64,000 nucleotides of DNA from Streptomyces sp. NBC_01460 (GCF_036227405.1 NZ_CP109473.1:4526001-4590000), one strand, 5' to 3'; numbered from the stretch's first letter, positions 45,989 through 55,662 are shown. Made by a program: numbers and translations. The notes: generated from the sequence alone by a model not told the origin.

Positions 45989-46912
45989 TCAGGACTCCGT
46001 GCGGTACATGAGGTCGACCTCGTGGGTGGCGAAGCCCATCCGCTCGTACACCGACAGGGCCGCGGGGTTGTCGGCGTCCACGTAGAGCATCGCCGTGGGG
46101 AGCCCCAGGGAGGCCAGGTGGCGCAGCCCGGTCGCGGTGAGCGCCTTGCCGAGGCCGCCGCCCTGGGCGTCGGGCAGGATGCCCACGACGTAGACCTCGC
46201 CGAGCTGGTCCTCGGCGTGCACCTTCGTCCAGTGGAAGCCGATGATCTCGCCGTCGCGCTCGGCCAGGAAGAAGCCCTTCGGGTCGAACCAGGGCTCGGC
46301 CTTGCGGTCGTCCAGGTCCCGCTGGGTGAGGGAGCCCTGCTCGGGGTGGTGGGCGAACGCCGCGCTGTTGACGGCGAGCCAGGCCGCGTCGTCCTGGCCC
46401 GGCACGAAGGTGCGGACGGTGACGCCGGGCGGGAGGGCCGGCTCGGGGATGTCGAGGGAGTCCAGCGGGCGCCGGAGCTGCCGGAGTTCGCGGAAGAGGG
46501 AGAGGCCGAGCACCTGGGCGAGGTGCCGTGCGGCCGACTTGCCGCCGTGCGCCCAGACCCGCAGCCGCTTCCCGGTCGCGGCCAGGAGCGCGGCACCGAG
46601 GGCGCGGCCGTGTCCGCGGCCCCGGTGGGCGGGGGCCACGACCAGCTCGGCGGCGGGGGCCTCGACGGGGTCGGCGTCCTCCAGCTGCGCGTATCCGGCC
46701 AGCACACCGTCGACGGTGAGCAGGAAATGCCGGACGCCCTCACGGTGCCCGCCCCTCAACTGCAGCCGCCCCTGCTCGGAGACGGCCTGCCGGCCGTCGG
46801 TCCCGGCGGCCTCGCCGAGGAGGTCGAGGACCGCGCCGGCCTGCTCGGGGGTGAGCGCGTCGAGGGTCTCGATCTCGCGCCCGGGGGAGGGGAGGGGTGC
46901 GTCAGTCGTCAT
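45989..46912 (-). CDS. mshD: Mycothiol synthase MshD
   Basis: 307 residues, ATG at 46912. Two tandem GNAT acetyltransferase domains: the N-terminal one is degenerate (VVAPAHRGRGHGRALGAALL) and the C-terminal one is active (VYVVGILPDAQGGGLGKALT, VDADNPAALSVYERMGF). Transfers acetyl from acetyl-CoA to Cys-GlcN-Ins, the last step of mycothiol biosynthesis, the main thiol of actinobacteria. Single gene here, as in other Streptomyces. Confidence 0.95.
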   Translation of the reverse strand: MTTDAPLPSPGREIETLDALTPEQAGAVLDLLGEAAGTDGRQAVSEQGRLQLRGGHREGVRHFLLTVDGVLAGYAQLEDADPVEAPAAELVVAPAHRGRGHGRALGAALLAATGKRLRVWAHGGKSAARHLAQVLGLSLFRELRQLRRPLDSLDIPEPALPPGVTVRTFVPGQDDAAWLAVNSAAFAHHPEQGSLTQRDLDDRKAEPWFDPKGFFLAERDGEIIGFHWTKVHAEDQLGEVYVVGILPDAQGGGLGKALTATGLRHLASLGLPTAMLYVDADNPAALSVYERMGFATHEVDLMYRTES

Positions 46913-47131
46913 GGGTACGAGCGTACGGGGCGGGGCCGGGGGGCCGGGGGTGGTGACCACGCGTCAGTCGTCCCGTGTGCGGTGACGTTTCTGCTCGATA
47001 TGTACGCCCTACGGGTGATCGACCCCTTTCTGAGCGTCCGGCAACCAGTTCGTAACCCCGCACATCTGTCGCGCTACGCGCGTTGACTCTAGGCTGCCGC
47101 ACGCAGGATCCAGACACTCACAAGGGGACCG

Positions 47132-48946
47132 ATGTCAGCGACTCCGCAGAAGAACCGTGCGTCCCGGCGGGCGCTCGCCGCCGTGGCCGGGCTGACCACC
47201 GTGGGCGCGCTCGTCGCCGCGATGCCGGCCGGCGCCCATGACCGGGGGCACGGTCACGGCCACCCGTCCCGCACCGTCGACGTGCAGCTCCTCTCCTTCA
47301 ACGACCTGCACGGCAACCTGGAGCCGCCGGCCGGCTCCGCCGGGACCGTCAGCGAGACGCAGGCCGACGGCACGGTGAAGTCGGTGCCGGCCGGTGGCGT
47401 CGAGTACCTCGCCACCTCGCTGCGCACCGCGCGCAAGGGGCACCCGTACTCCGTCACGGCGGCCGGCGGCGACATGGTGGGCGCGAGCCCGCTGCTGTCG
47501 GGGCTGTTCCACGACGAGCCGACCATCGAGGCGCTCAACGGGCTCGACCTCGACGTGACGACCGTGGGCAACCACGAGTTCGACGAGGGGGCCACGGAGC
47601 TCGCCCGCCTGCAGAACGGCGGCTGCCACCCGGTCGAGGGCTGCTACGAGAAGGGCAAGAAGTTCCAGGGCGCGGACTTCCCGTACCTCGCGGCCAACGT
47701 GACGAACGAGAAGACCGGCAAGCCGGTCCTCAAGCCGTACACGGTCTGGAAGAAGAACGGCGTCAAGATCGGCTTCATCGGGGTGACCCTGGAGGGCACG
47801 CCGAACATCGTCACGGCCAACGGCGTCAAGGGCCTGAAGTTCCACGACGAGATCGAGACGGTCAACACGTACGCAAAGGAGCTGGACCGCCAGGGCGTCA
47901 AGTCCATCGTCGCCCTGATCCACGAGGGCGGGGCCCCGGCCTCTTCCTCATACAACTACGACTGCGACAGCCCGGGCGCCGGTGACGGGATCTCCGGGCC
48001 GATCGTCGACATCGCCAAGGGCATCACGCCGAAGGTCGACGCGCTGGTCACGGGCCACACCCACCAGGCGTACGTGTGCACGGTGCCGGACCCGTCGGGC
48101 AAGCCGCGCATGGTCACCTCGGCGTCCTCGTTCGGCAAGCTCTACACCGACACGACGCTCACCTACGACCGCCGCACCAAGGACATCGTGCGTACGTCGG
48201 TGAAGTCGCCGTCCTCGGCCAACCACGTCGTCAGCCGGGACCAGGCCAAGGCCACCGACATGACGGCGCTGATCGCCCGCTGGAACACGCTCGCCGCCCC
48301 CATCGCGGGCCGTCCCCAGGGCTTCATCTCCGCCGACATCAACGGCCGCGGCTCCACGGCCCCCGAGAAGCCGCTCGGCAACCTGATCGCCGACGCCCAG
48401 CTGGAGGGCCTGGCCCCCGCCGACAAGGGCGGCGCGGTCGTCGCGTTCATGAACCCCGGCGGTATCCGCTCCGACCTGGTGTACACGGCGTCGGGCAGCG
48501 AGGGCGACGGGGTGGTGACGTACGGCGAGGCGTTCACCGTCCAGCCGTTCACCAACATGATGAACGTCGTCGACCTGACCGGCGCGCAGCTGGTCGCCGC
48601 ACTCCAGCAGCAGGTCAGCGGCTCCAACGCGGCCTCCCCGAAGATCCTCCAGGTCTCGAAGGGCCTCACCTACACGCTGGACATGACGAAGGCGGGCGCC
48701 GACCGTGTGGTCAGCTCCTCGATCCTGCTCAACGGCGAGGCGATCGACCCGGCGAAGACCTACCGCGTCGCGATGAACGAGTTCCTCGCGGGCGGCGGCG
48801 ACGGCTTCGCGGCCCTCGGCCAGGGCACGAACAAGCTGGTCGGCCCCTCCGACCTGGACCTGTTCAACGCCTACCTGGCGGCGCACTCCACGGCCACCGC
48901 GCCGCTGGCCCCGCCGGCCACGGACCGGATCACGATCGTGCAGTAG
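47132..48946 (+). CDS. Secreted 5'-nucleotidase / 2',3'-cyclic phosphodiesterase-type metallophosphatase
   Basis: 604 residues, ATG at 47132 (GGGG upstream). Sec signal peptide (RRALAAVAGLTTVGALVAAM…AGA). Metallophosphatase domain with LLSFNDLHGNL, GGDMVGASPL, TVGNHEFDEG, GHTHQAY; a C-terminal 5'_nucleotid_C domain (PLGNLIADAQLEG…NPGGIRSDL…GDGFAAL). Splits nucleotides outside the cell, releasing phosphate; fits phosphate scavenging. I see no convincing PHO box in the 219 nt upstream. Followed by a hairpin terminator. Confidence 0.95.
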   Translation: MSATPQKNRASRRALAAVAGLTTVGALVAAMPAGAHDRGHGHGHPSRTVDVQLLSFNDLHGNLEPPAGSAGTVSETQADGTVKSVPAGGVEYLATSLRTARKGHPYSVTAAGGDMVGASPLLSGLFHDEPTIEALNGLDLDVTTVGNHEFDEGATELARLQNGGCHPVEGCYEKGKKFQGADFPYLAANVTNEKTGKPVLKPYTVWKKNGVKIGFIGVTLEGTPNIVTANGVKGLKFHDEIETVNTYAKELDRQGVKSIVALIHEGGAPASSSYNYDCDSPGAGDGISGPIVDIAKGITPKVDALVTGHTHQAYVCTVPDPSGKPRMVTSASSFGKLYTDTTLTYDRRTKDIVRTSVKSPSSANHVVSRDQAKATDMTALIARWNTLAAPIAGRPQGFISADINGRGSTAPEKPLGNLIADAQLEGLAPADKGGAVVAFMNPGGIRSDLVYTASGSEGDGVVTYGEAFTVQPFTNMMNVVDLTGAQLVAALQQQVSGSNAASPKILQVSKGLTYTLDMTKAGADRVVSSSILLNGEAIDPAKTYRVAMNEFLAGGGDGFAALGQGTNKLVGPSDLDLFNAYLAAHSTATAPLAPPATDRITIVQ

Positions 48947-48963
48947 GCGGTACGCGTGATGCA

Positions 48964-48995
48964 CGGGGCGGTGGGCCGGTCGGCTCACCGCCCCG
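48964..48995 (+). terminator. Terminator of the 5'-nucleotidase gene
   Basis: Perfect 10-bp stem CGGGGCGGTG (48964-48973) / CACCGCCCCG (48986-48995), 12-nt loop, 17 nt after the stop. Confidence 0.8.
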
Positions 48996-49125
48996 CTGCC
49001 GTTCCCGCGGCCGGTCCGCACCGCGTGGCGGGGTTCGGGTGCCGCCGAGGCCCTGTTCCGCCCTTGATGAGTACAGGTCATAATCCCAAGGCCACTCCCC
49101 CCACGGCCGTCGGAGGCATGTCCCC

Positions 49126-50010
49126 ATGAGCCCGTACACCACCACGCGCAGGAGCTTCCTCACCGGCGCCCTGGCCGCCGCCACCGGAGTCGTCATCGGT
49201 ACGACGCCGGCCGTAGCGAGGGCGGTGGGCACCCAGGACTGGATGAGCGGCATCGCCGACTCCACCCCGTTGCGGCGTCTGACGATCCCGGGAACCCACA
49301 ACTCGGGGGCGCGCTTCGGGGGACTCTGGACGGCGTGCCAGAACACCACCGTCGCCGAGCAGCTCGGCAGCGGCATCCGCTTCCTCGACATCCGCTGCCG
49401 GATCAGCGGTGACGCGTACGCCATCCATCACGGGGCGTCGTACCAGAACCTGAACTTCGACGACGTGCTGGTCGCCTGCCGGGACTTCCTGGCCCGGCAC
49501 CCTTCGGAGACCGTCCTGATGCGCGTCAAGCAGGAGTACTCCGAGGAGAGCGACGCCGCGTTCCGGCGGATCTTCGACCTCTACCTCGACGGCAAGGGCT
49601 GGCGCTCGCTCCTCCGTCTCGACCCCACGCTCCCGGACCTGGGCGCGGCCCGGGGCAAGGTCGTGCTGCTCGCCGACAACGGAGGCCTGCCGGGGGTCCG
49701 GTACGCCGACTCCGCGCTGTTCGACATCCAGGACGACTACATGGCGGAACCGATCGCCAAGTACCCGAAGATCGAGGCTCAGTTCCGCAAGGCCGCGCAG
49801 CAGCCGGGCAAGCTGTTCATGAACTACGTGAGCACGGCGGCCCTGCTGCCGCCCCGCTGGAACTCCGACCGGCTCAACCCGCAGGTGCACGCGTTCCTCG
49901 ACGGGACGGAGGCGGCGGGCTGGACCGGGCTCGGCATCGTCCCGCTGGACTATCCGGCGACGCGGTCGGGGCTGGTGGAGTCGCTGATCCGGCACAACCC
50001 GACCGGTTGA
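49126..50010 (+). CDS. Phosphatidylinositol-specific phospholipase C-like protein (Tat-exported)
   Basis: 294 residues, ATG at 49126 (GGAGG 9 nt upstream). Tat signal: TTRRSFLTGALAAATG. PI-PLC X domain: catalytic His in TIPGTHNSG and in YAIHHGASY, Ca-independent type; DFLARHPSETVLMRVKQEY follows. Length matches bacterial secreted PI-PLCs. Hydrolyses phosphatidylinositol or GPI-type lipids in the medium. Convergent with the next gene, 7 nt between stops. Confidence 0.94.
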   Translation: MSPYTTTRRSFLTGALAAATGVVIGTTPAVARAVGTQDWMSGIADSTPLRRLTIPGTHNSGARFGGLWTACQNTTVAEQLGSGIRFLDIRCRISGDAYAIHHGASYQNLNFDDVLVACRDFLARHPSETVLMRVKQEYSEESDAAFRRIFDLYLDGKGWRSLLRLDPTLPDLGAARGKVVLLADNGGLPGVRYADSALFDIQDDYMAEPIAKYPKIEAQFRKAAQQPGKLFMNYVSTAALLPPRWNSDRLNPQVHAFLDGTEAAGWTGLGIVPLDYPATRSGLVESLIRHNPTG

Positions 50011-50017
50011 GGCGTGA

Positions 50018-51235
50018 CTACGCCGGGGATGCGGCCGAGCGTGCGGACCGCTTCACGGCGTAGGCGCACAGCCGGGTTCCGTAGAGGTCCAGGGCGTCGT
50101 CGGGGTCCTCGTCGTAGTGGGCGGCCACCTCGTACCACCGGTCCCACGCGTAGAGCCGGGCGTGGCGGCGGTCGTCGTCCGTGCGCGCCGGGGTGTCGGC
50201 CGGGCGGGCGGCCAGCCACTGCTGCCACTCCCGGTGGGCGGCCGGGTCGGCGGTGAGCTCCTCCTCCGGCCGGCGGGTCGCCCCGGCCCGCCCGTCCCGG
50301 GTGAGGGCGGCGGTGATGTACCCGGCCGGCTGCGCGGGTCGCCAGCCGAGTGCCATGCCGACGAGTTCGGCCGCGATGTCGTGGGCGTCCAGGCCTCGAT
50401 CGATCAACGGGCGTAGCGCGAAGGCCAGTCGGCGGAGACCCTCCCGCTGGGTCCAGCCGACGAGCGGCCGGACCTGCCGGGCGACGCTGATGTCGTGGGC
50501 CACCTGCCACGGGCTGCGGTGTGACGCTCTGACGCCGCTTCCGTCCCTCTTGGTGCTGCGGTTCTGCCGCGAGGTGTAGTTCATTCCACCGTCGAGGTCA
50601 GGGGTGGGAACGTCGTGGTGGGGCCCGAGGGAATGGGGTGCACGCTGTGTGGGAAGGGTCGCGCCCTGGTGCCGCTTGTCCACAGGCTGTGGGGTGGCGC
50701 GGACAGCGCCGACCGCGCGCGTCCGCCCTTCGTCCGTCAGGCCGCGCAGCTGGGCGCCGTAGCCCGTGCCCGCGAGCCGGTGCCCCATCGCCGCGTCGTA
50801 GACGGCCGGGATCGTGGCCGCGTAGATGGTCGCCGTCGCGGTGTACGCGCGTCCCGGGAGCCGGAGGTTCCTCTTCGTGCCGTGCCGGTGCCACGCCAGC
50901 GCGCCGAGCTCCCGCAGCACCCGGACATGGCGTTTCACCGTCGCCGTCGACACCCCGCATCGGACGGCGGTGCCTTCGAGGTCGTAGAGGACGAACCCCA
51001 GCCGGTAGTCCATCCGTAGCGCGAGGTCCCGGGCCACGGCGAGTGTCGTTCCGCTGGCGCGTGGGTGCAGGCCCGCACCGACGAGCCAGGTCACGGCAGG
51101 CAGCCACGTACGCGGCCGGGCGCGGCGGGCCGGGGTGGCGTCGACCTCCTGCGAGGTGCGGGGAATGCGGGTCCATGCCGGATCAGGGCATGCCGGGGGA
51201 GCGCAGCGCGAAGCCGCGCCGGTGGTGGGGCGCAT
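50018..51235 (-). CDS. Winged-helix DNA-binding protein of unknown role (replication-initiator-like N-terminus)
   Basis: About 405 residues from the ATG at 51235 (an ATG at 51286 is possible; neither has a clear ribosome-binding site). The N-terminal third has a winged helix: LRMDYRLGFVLYDLEGTAV, CGVSTATVKRHVRVLRELG, WHRHGTKRNLRLPGR. The middle is Gln/Arg-rich; the C-terminus has helical DYHAD-type segments (WQQWLAARPADTPARTDDDR). I recall similar proteins beside HATPase genes and on integrative elements, but no conserved name. The gene is next to a HATPase gene (51336) on the same strand. Confidence 0.75.
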   Translation of the reverse strand: MRPTTGAASRCAPPACPDPAWTRIPRTSQEVDATPARRARPRTWLPAVTWLVGAGLHPRASGTTLAVARDLALRMDYRLGFVLYDLEGTAVRCGVSTATVKRHVRVLRELGALAWHRHGTKRNLRLPGRAYTATATIYAATIPAVYDAAMGHRLAGTGYGAQLRGLTDEGRTRAVGAVRATPQPVDKRHQGATLPTQRAPHSLGPHHDVPTPDLDGGMNYTSRQNRSTKRDGSGVRASHRSPWQVAHDISVARQVRPLVGWTQREGLRRLAFALRPLIDRGLDAHDIAAELVGMALGWRPAQPAGYITAALTRDGRAGATRRPEEELTADPAAHREWQQWLAARPADTPARTDDDRRHARLYAWDRWYEVAAHYDEDPDDALDLYGTRLCAYAVKRSARSAASPA

Positions 51236-51335
51236 CAGGGTCCGTAGAGGTGGGGCGGGCCTTCGGCCGGCCTGCCGGTGCATCACGGCGAGCGGTCAGG
51301 CCTGCACCGCCGTACGGGCGCGAGAGAGCCGAGCG

Positions 51336-51797
51336 CTACGCGGCGACCCCCGCGTCAGCGGCGAGCGTGAACCACACCGCCTTGTGGCTGGGGGTGCAGC
51401 ATCCGCAGACGTCCGCCCCCCACGCCAGGGCGAGCTCTTCCAGGAGGAGCAGCCCCCGCCCGCACTCCTGCGCGGGGCCGGTGCGGGGCCCGCCGGGTGC
51501 GGGCGCGGTCCAGGGGGTGTCGTCGGCGACGGACACGGTCACCTGCTCGGGGCCGATCGTGACATGCACGCGGATCAGTGACGTACGGGTGTGGCGGTGG
51601 GCATTGGCCACGACCTCCGTGACGCACAGCCGGGCATCCTCGACGAGTCCGCTGTGCGGGGTGCCGGTGAGGAGCGACGTGACGAAGTGCCGCGCGATCC
51701 CGGCCGAGCGCGCGGTGTTGGGCAGGGACAGCCGGTAGTCCTCGCCGTCCCGACGGTGCGGTGAGGTGGAGGGTGCGGTGGTCTTGGCGCTGGTCAT
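51336..51797 (-). CDS. ATP-binding protein, anti-sigma-factor kinase-like (HATPase_c_2)
   Basis: 153 residues, ATG at 51797 (GGGGAGA upstream). GHKL fold: N-box ARLCVTEVVANAHRHT, G1 VSVADDTPWTAP, and CGRGLLLLEELALAWG. The C-terminus has a CGCC cluster. Divergent from an XRE/DUF397 pair across 247 nt, as in the module at 11-13.3 kb. Confidence 0.9.
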   Translation of the reverse strand: MTSAKTTAPSTSPHRRDGEDYRLSLPNTARSAGIARHFVTSLLTGTPHSGLVEDARLCVTEVVANAHRHTRTSLIRVHVTIGPEQVTVSVADDTPWTAPAPGGPRTGPAQECGRGLLLLEELALAWGADVCGCCTPSHKAVWFTLAADAGVAA

Positions 51798-52044
51798 GAC
51801 GGTCTCCCCACGTGATGCGATCCGAACTGGCGCGCGGCTCGTTAACCGGGGTGATGGCCGCGCGGGCGCATCTCTCTCAAGGCGCTTCGGAGCGGCTGCA
51901 CTTCAGGTCAAGGCTGCGGTGCGGTGATTGAGGCATCGCGATTTGATTACCTCACGTGTTGGGTCTATGTGGGTAACGTGATGGGCAAAGTGAACCCTGT
52001 CGGGTGACGGGTCACACTGAGGCTCGAAAGGAAAGGGGAGTCCG
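51798..52044. promoter_or_regulatory. Divergent promoter region of HATPase and XRE genes
   Basis: 247 nt, AT-richer in its right half (GCGATTTGATTACCTCACG at about 51938). It contains an imperfect inverted repeat AGTGAACCC…GGGTCACACT (51989-52018), a possible XRE site. Confidence 0.4.
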
Positions 52045-52902
52045 ATGGCATCGAGGAAGGCGCCCACTGCGCGTCAGCGCCGGGTGGGCACCGAACTGCG
52101 CAGACTCCGGGAGCGCACCGGCTTGTCCCTCACCGAGGCGGCTGCCGCACTGGGCACGGACCGCACCACTGTCAGCAACAGTGAAGCGGGACGCTTCGGA
52201 GTGAGTGCCCTACGGGTGCGCGCATGGGCCGGTCACTACGAGTGCCCGGACGCCGCATACGTCGATGCCTTGTCCGGGATGGCTGGAGAGCGCGTGAACG
52301 GATGGTGGGAGGACTACAGGGGCGATCTCGTCAGCGCAGCACTCGATCTGGCGGAGCTTGAGCATCACGCCGTAGCGATCCGGTCGGCGCAAATCCTGTA
52401 CATGCCGGGGCTGTTGCAGAACGAGGAGTACGCCCGCGCCGTGTTCGCCGAGGTTGTGCCCCCGCTGAGCCCGGAACGCCTCCGTCGCCTGCTTTCCCAC
52501 CGGTTGCGGCGTCGCGATGTGCTCGACAGGGAAGATGCGCCCACCTGCGTGTTTCTCATTCACGAGGCTGCGCTGCGGATGACATACGGCGGTTCCGGTG
52601 TGGCCCGCAAGCAACTTGGGCATCTGCTGGCGGAGTCGGAGCGCGACAATGTCACGGTCCGGGTGATCCCCTTCGCGGCGGGCGGTTTCCCGGAGATCGG
52701 CAGCTCGACACAATATGTCTACGGTCCGGTCCCGCAGCTCGACACCGTACAGACGGACACCGCGACGGGGCCCGCGTTCATCGATGCCGAGAGCCGCCTC
52801 GTGAACTACCGGGCCGTGCTGGACCGGGTCGAAAGCCGGTCTCTCGATCCGAAGAGCTCGCGGGACTTCATCCGCGATATCACCCAGAGCATGAAGGCGT
52901 GA
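52045..52902 (+). CDS. XRE family regulator with DUF5753 domain (WhiJ-like)
   Basis: 285 residues, ATG at 52045 with GGAAAGGGGAG upstream. HTH: ELRRLRERTGLSLTEAAAAL then TDRTTVSNSEAGRFGVS; DUF5753: YRGDLVSAALDLAELEHHAV, YMPGLLQNEEYARAVF, LIHEAALRMTYGG, RVIPFAAGGFPEIGSS, FIDAESRLVNYR. Paired with a DUF397 gene that overlaps its stop. Second such module in the window (see 11846-12691). Confidence 0.94.
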   Translation: MASRKAPTARQRRVGTELRRLRERTGLSLTEAAAALGTDRTTVSNSEAGRFGVSALRVRAWAGHYECPDAAYVDALSGMAGERVNGWWEDYRGDLVSAALDLAELEHHAVAIRSAQILYMPGLLQNEEYARAVFAEVVPPLSPERLRRLLSHRLRRRDVLDREDAPTCVFLIHEAALRMTYGGSGVARKQLGHLLAESERDNVTVRVIPFAAGGFPEIGSSTQYVYGPVPQLDTVQTDTATGPAFIDAESRLVNYRAVLDRVESRSLDPKSSRDFIRDITQSMKA

Positions 52903-53102
52903 GAGTCATGGAAATCCAGTGGCGCAAGTCCTCGAAGTCATCGGGTGCCGAGGGCAACAACTGCCTCGAACTCGCCGAGTACGACGGCGAGATACTGCTG
53001 CGCGAGAGCGACAACCCGGACGTGGTCGTACGTACCAGCCGCGCCAAGCTTCGGGCCTTCCTCGGCGGGGCCAAGGAGGGCGAGTTCGACGACCTGGCCT
53101 GA
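52899..53102 (+). CDS. DUF397 domain protein
   Basis: 67 residues; GTG at 52899 overlaps the XRE stop by 4 nt (an ATG at 52908 is an alternative). Core: WRKSSKSSGAEGNNCLELAE, ILLRESDNPDVVVRTS, LRAFLGGAKEGEFDDL. The C-terminal GEFDDL resembles the GEFDHF end of the 11033-11260 copy, so it is a different subtype from the 63-residue copies. Translationally coupled to the XRE gene. Confidence 0.92.
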   Translation: MRVMEIQWRKSSKSSGAEGNNCLELAEYDGEILLRESDNPDVVVRTSRAKLRAFLGGAKEGEFDDLA

Positions 53103-53110
53103 GCCGCGCG

Positions 53111-53323
53111 GTGCCCACGATCCGTGCGGAGTGTGTCCGGCCCCTTCGGCCGACCGGGGTCGGTCAGCGCGTCGAGCACATCCTGCACACCCATGCCGAC
53201 GCGGGCGTCGGCACCGCCCGTCCGGCCGTGGTCGTGGGCCTCTTCCGGTGCGCCGTGGGCGCCGGCCACGCCGAGGACGGCCTCTCCAGCCTGGTGGGGC
53301 TGACGGCGAAGGCCGAGGCGTGA
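53111..53323 (+). CDS. Possible small protein downstream of DUF397
   Basis: 70 residues from a GTG at 53111, 8 nt after the DUF397 stop: VPTIRAECVRPLRPTGVGQR, then VEHILHTHADAGVGTARPAV and a C-terminal GAGHAEDGLSSLVGLTAKAEA-like tail (quoted in pieces). Third codon positions are almost all G or C, typical of a true Streptomyces gene. No ribosome-binding site and no family recognised; it could be a chance frame in high-GC DNA. Confidence 0.4.
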   Translation: MPTIRAECVRPLRPTGVGQRVEHILHTHADAGVGTARPAVVVGLFRCAVGAGHAEDGLSSLVGLTAKAEA

Positions 53324-53462
53324 CCGCGCCGCCGTCCTGCGGTCGCGGGTCGGCAGCTACCTGCGCGCTGCGTGATGCGCGTGGTCTGCTGGACAGGCGT
53401 GACTCTGGCGGTGGCCCGCAGTTCGCTGCGGAATTCCGTCGCCGGCTCTGAGCTGCCCGCCC

Positions 53463-54887
53463 TCACACCCTCGGAGGCGGCGTCGGGGCCCCCGGCAGCC
53501 GGATCGACGCCACCGTGCCGCCGCCGTCCGCCGGGCGCAGGGCGATCTCGCCGCCCGCCTGCTGGACCGTGCGGGCCACGATCGACAGGCCGAGGCCCGA
53601 GCCGGGGAGCTGGCGGGCCGAGGGGGAGCGCCAGAAGCGGTCGAAGACGTGCGGGAGTTCCTCGGCGGGGATACCGGGGCCGTGGTCCCGGACGGTCAGC
53701 TCGCCGCGGTGCAGGGTGACGTCGATCGTCCCGGCGGCCGGGCTGAACTTCACCGCGTTGTCCAGGACGTTGACGACGGCCCGCTCCAGGGCGGCCGGCT
53801 CGGCACGTACGTACCAGGGGGCCAGCTCGGCGGTGATGGTCAGCTCGGGGCCGCGCAGCCGGGCGCGCTGCAGCGCGGCGCGGGTGATGTCGTGCAGCGC
53901 GACCACCTGGAGGGGGCCGGGCTGGGTGGCGTCGGGGCGGGAGAGCTCCTGGAGGTCGCCGATCAGGGCGGCCAGCTCCGTCATCTGCGCCTTCACCGAG
54001 GACATCAGGGCCTTGCGGTCGTCGGGCGGGATCGCCCGGCCCGTGTCGTCGCTGCGGGCGAGCAGCTCGATGTTCGTGCGGAGCGAGGTGAGCGGGGTGC
54101 GGAGCTCGTGCCCGGCGTCCGCGATGAGCTGCGACTGGCGGTCGCGCGAGGTGGCCAGGGAACTGGTCATGGAGTTGAAGGACCGGGAGAGCCGGGCGAT
54201 CTCGTCCTCGCCCTCCGCGGGGATCCGGATGGTCAGGTCCTCGGTCTCGGCCACGTGTGCGACGGCGTGCGCGAGGTCGTCCACCGGGCGCAGGCCGGTA
54301 CGGGCGATCCACAGACCTGCGGCGCCGGCTCCGACGACGCCGACGCCGGCGACGAAGAACAGCACCCAGGCGAGGGTCGAGAGGGGGTCGGTGACATCGT
54401 CCATCGGGCGGGCCACGGACACCGCGAGGGTGGTGATTGCTCCGGGGCCAGGGCGGTCCAGCCTGATCTGGTAGGTGTAGACGCGCAGCTTGGCACCATC
54501 GGTGTCCGTGACGGTGTGCAGGACGTCGTCCCTGTCACCGCCCGCCACGGCGATGTCCTCGTCCGTCGTGGGGAAGGGCTGGGGGCGCGGTGGCGCGGCG
54601 CAGGGGTCACCGGTGGTGGCGATGATCTGCACGCTGTACGAGCCGGGCGCTGGGCGCTGGCGGGCCGCGGTGCCCCCGCAGGCGTTGAGCAGGTTCTGGA
54701 CGTACGTCTCGTCGATCGCCGTCGAGCTGCGAAGCGACTGGTCCAGCTGGTGCTCTAGCTGCTCCCGCGTCACGAACCAGCACGCCGCCGCCACCGCTGC
54801 CACCGCCACCGCGACCGCCGTGGCGACCAGCAGGGCGAGCCGGGAGCGGAGCGGGAGGGCGCGGAGCCGGCGGGGCAGGCCGGTCAC
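53463..54887 (-). CDS. Sensor histidine kinase (MprB-like context)
   Basis: 474 residues; GTG at 54887 overlaps the response-regulator stop by 4 nt. TM1 near 15-37, periplasmic loop with two Cys, TM2 near 170-192, HAMP ([20 protein letters not shown]), HisKA with His in [13 protein letters not shown], HATPase ([44 protein letters not shown]). With the response regulator and HtrA protease upstream it forms an envelope-stress operon like mycobacterial mprA-mprB-pepD. Confidence 0.95.
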   Translation of the reverse strand: MTGLPRRLRALPLRSRLALLVATAVAVAVAAVAAACWFVTREQLEHQLDQSLRSSTAIDETYVQNLLNACGGTAARQRPAPGSYSVQIIATTGDPCAAPPRPQPFPTTDEDIAVAGGDRDDVLHTVTDTDGAKLRVYTYQIRLDRPGPGAITTLAVSVARPMDDVTDPLSTLAWVLFFVAGVGVVGAGAAGLWIARTGLRPVDDLAHAVAHVAETEDLTIRIPAEGEDEIARLSRSFNSMTSSLATSRDRQSQLIADAGHELRTPLTSLRTNIELLARSDDTGRAIPPDDRKALMSSVKAQMTELAALIGDLQELSRPDATQPGPLQVVALHDITRAALQRARLRGPELTITAELAPWYVRAEPAALERAVVNVLDNAVKFSPAAGTIDVTLHRGELTVRDHGPGIPAEELPHVFDRFWRSPSARQLPGSGLGLSIVARTVQQAGGEIALRPADGGGTVASIRLPGAPTPPPRV

Positions 54888-55615
54888 CCGTCACCGCCGC
54901 CGGAGCGCAGGGCGTAGCCGACGCCCCGCACGGTGTGGACGAGGCGGGGCTCGCCGCCCGCCTCGGTCTTGCGGCGCAGGTACATCACGTACACGTCCAG
55001 GGAGTTGGAGCTGGGTTCGAAGTCGAATCCCCAGACGGCCTTCAGGATCTGCTCTCGGGTCAGCACCTGCCGGGGGTGGGCCAGGAACATCTCCAGCAGG
55101 GTGAACTCGGTGCGGGTCAGCTCCACCCGGCGGGTCCCACGGGTGACCTCGCGGGTGTTGAGGTCCATGCGGAGGTCGGCGAAGGACAGGACGTCGTCGT
55201 CGGGGACGGGGCCGCCCGCCGCGACCGCGTACGAGCTGCGGCGCAGCAGGGCGCGGATGCGGGCGAAGAGCTCGTCCAGCTCGAAGGGCTTGACGAGGTA
55301 GTCGTCGGCGCCGGCGTCGAGGCCGGTGACCCGGTCGCCGACGGTGTCGCGGGCGGTGAGCATCAGGATTGGCGTGGTCGACCCGGTGGACCGGATGCGC
55401 CGGGCGGCCGTGAGGCCGTCCATGCGGGGCATCTGGATGTCCAGGACGATCAGGTCGGGGGCGTACGACTCGGCCTTGGCGAGGGCGTCGTAGCCGTCCA
55501 CGGCCACCTCGGTCCCGTAGCCCTCGAACGCGAGGCTGCGCTGCAGGGCCTCCCGCACGGCGGGCTCGTCGTCGACGATCAGGACGCGCTGCGGATCGTC
55601 TTCGGCGGGGCTCAT
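54884..55615 (-). CDS. OmpR-type response regulator (MprA-like context)
   Basis: 243 residues, ATG at 55615. Receiver: acidic pocket DDE at 15-17, D59 in [13 protein letters not shown], Lys in DYLVKPFEL; effector winged helix: [33 protein letters not shown]. Phosphorylated by the kinase encoded next, with which it overlaps 4 nt. Lies 47 nt after a 58-residue ORF and the htrA-like gene. Confidence 0.96.
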   Translation of the reverse strand: MSPAEDDPQRVLIVDDEPAVREALQRSLAFEGYGTEVAVDGYDALAKAESYAPDLIVLDIQMPRMDGLTAARRIRSTGSTTPILMLTARDTVGDRVTGLDAGADDYLVKPFELDELFARIRALLRRSSYAVAAGGPVPDDDVLSFADLRMDLNTREVTRGTRRVELTRTEFTLLEMFLAHPRQVLTREQILKAVWGFDFEPSSNSLDVYVMYLRRKTEAGGEPRLVHTVRGVGYALRSGGGDG

Positions 55616-55662
55616 CGCTTCTTCGTCCTCTTCCTTCGTGCCGGGTTCGGTGCGCTGGGCTC

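Noticed and set aside
46913..47131. PHO box before the 5'-nucleotidase gene
   Set aside because: CAGTTCGTAACCC was considered but lacks a second unit in phase.
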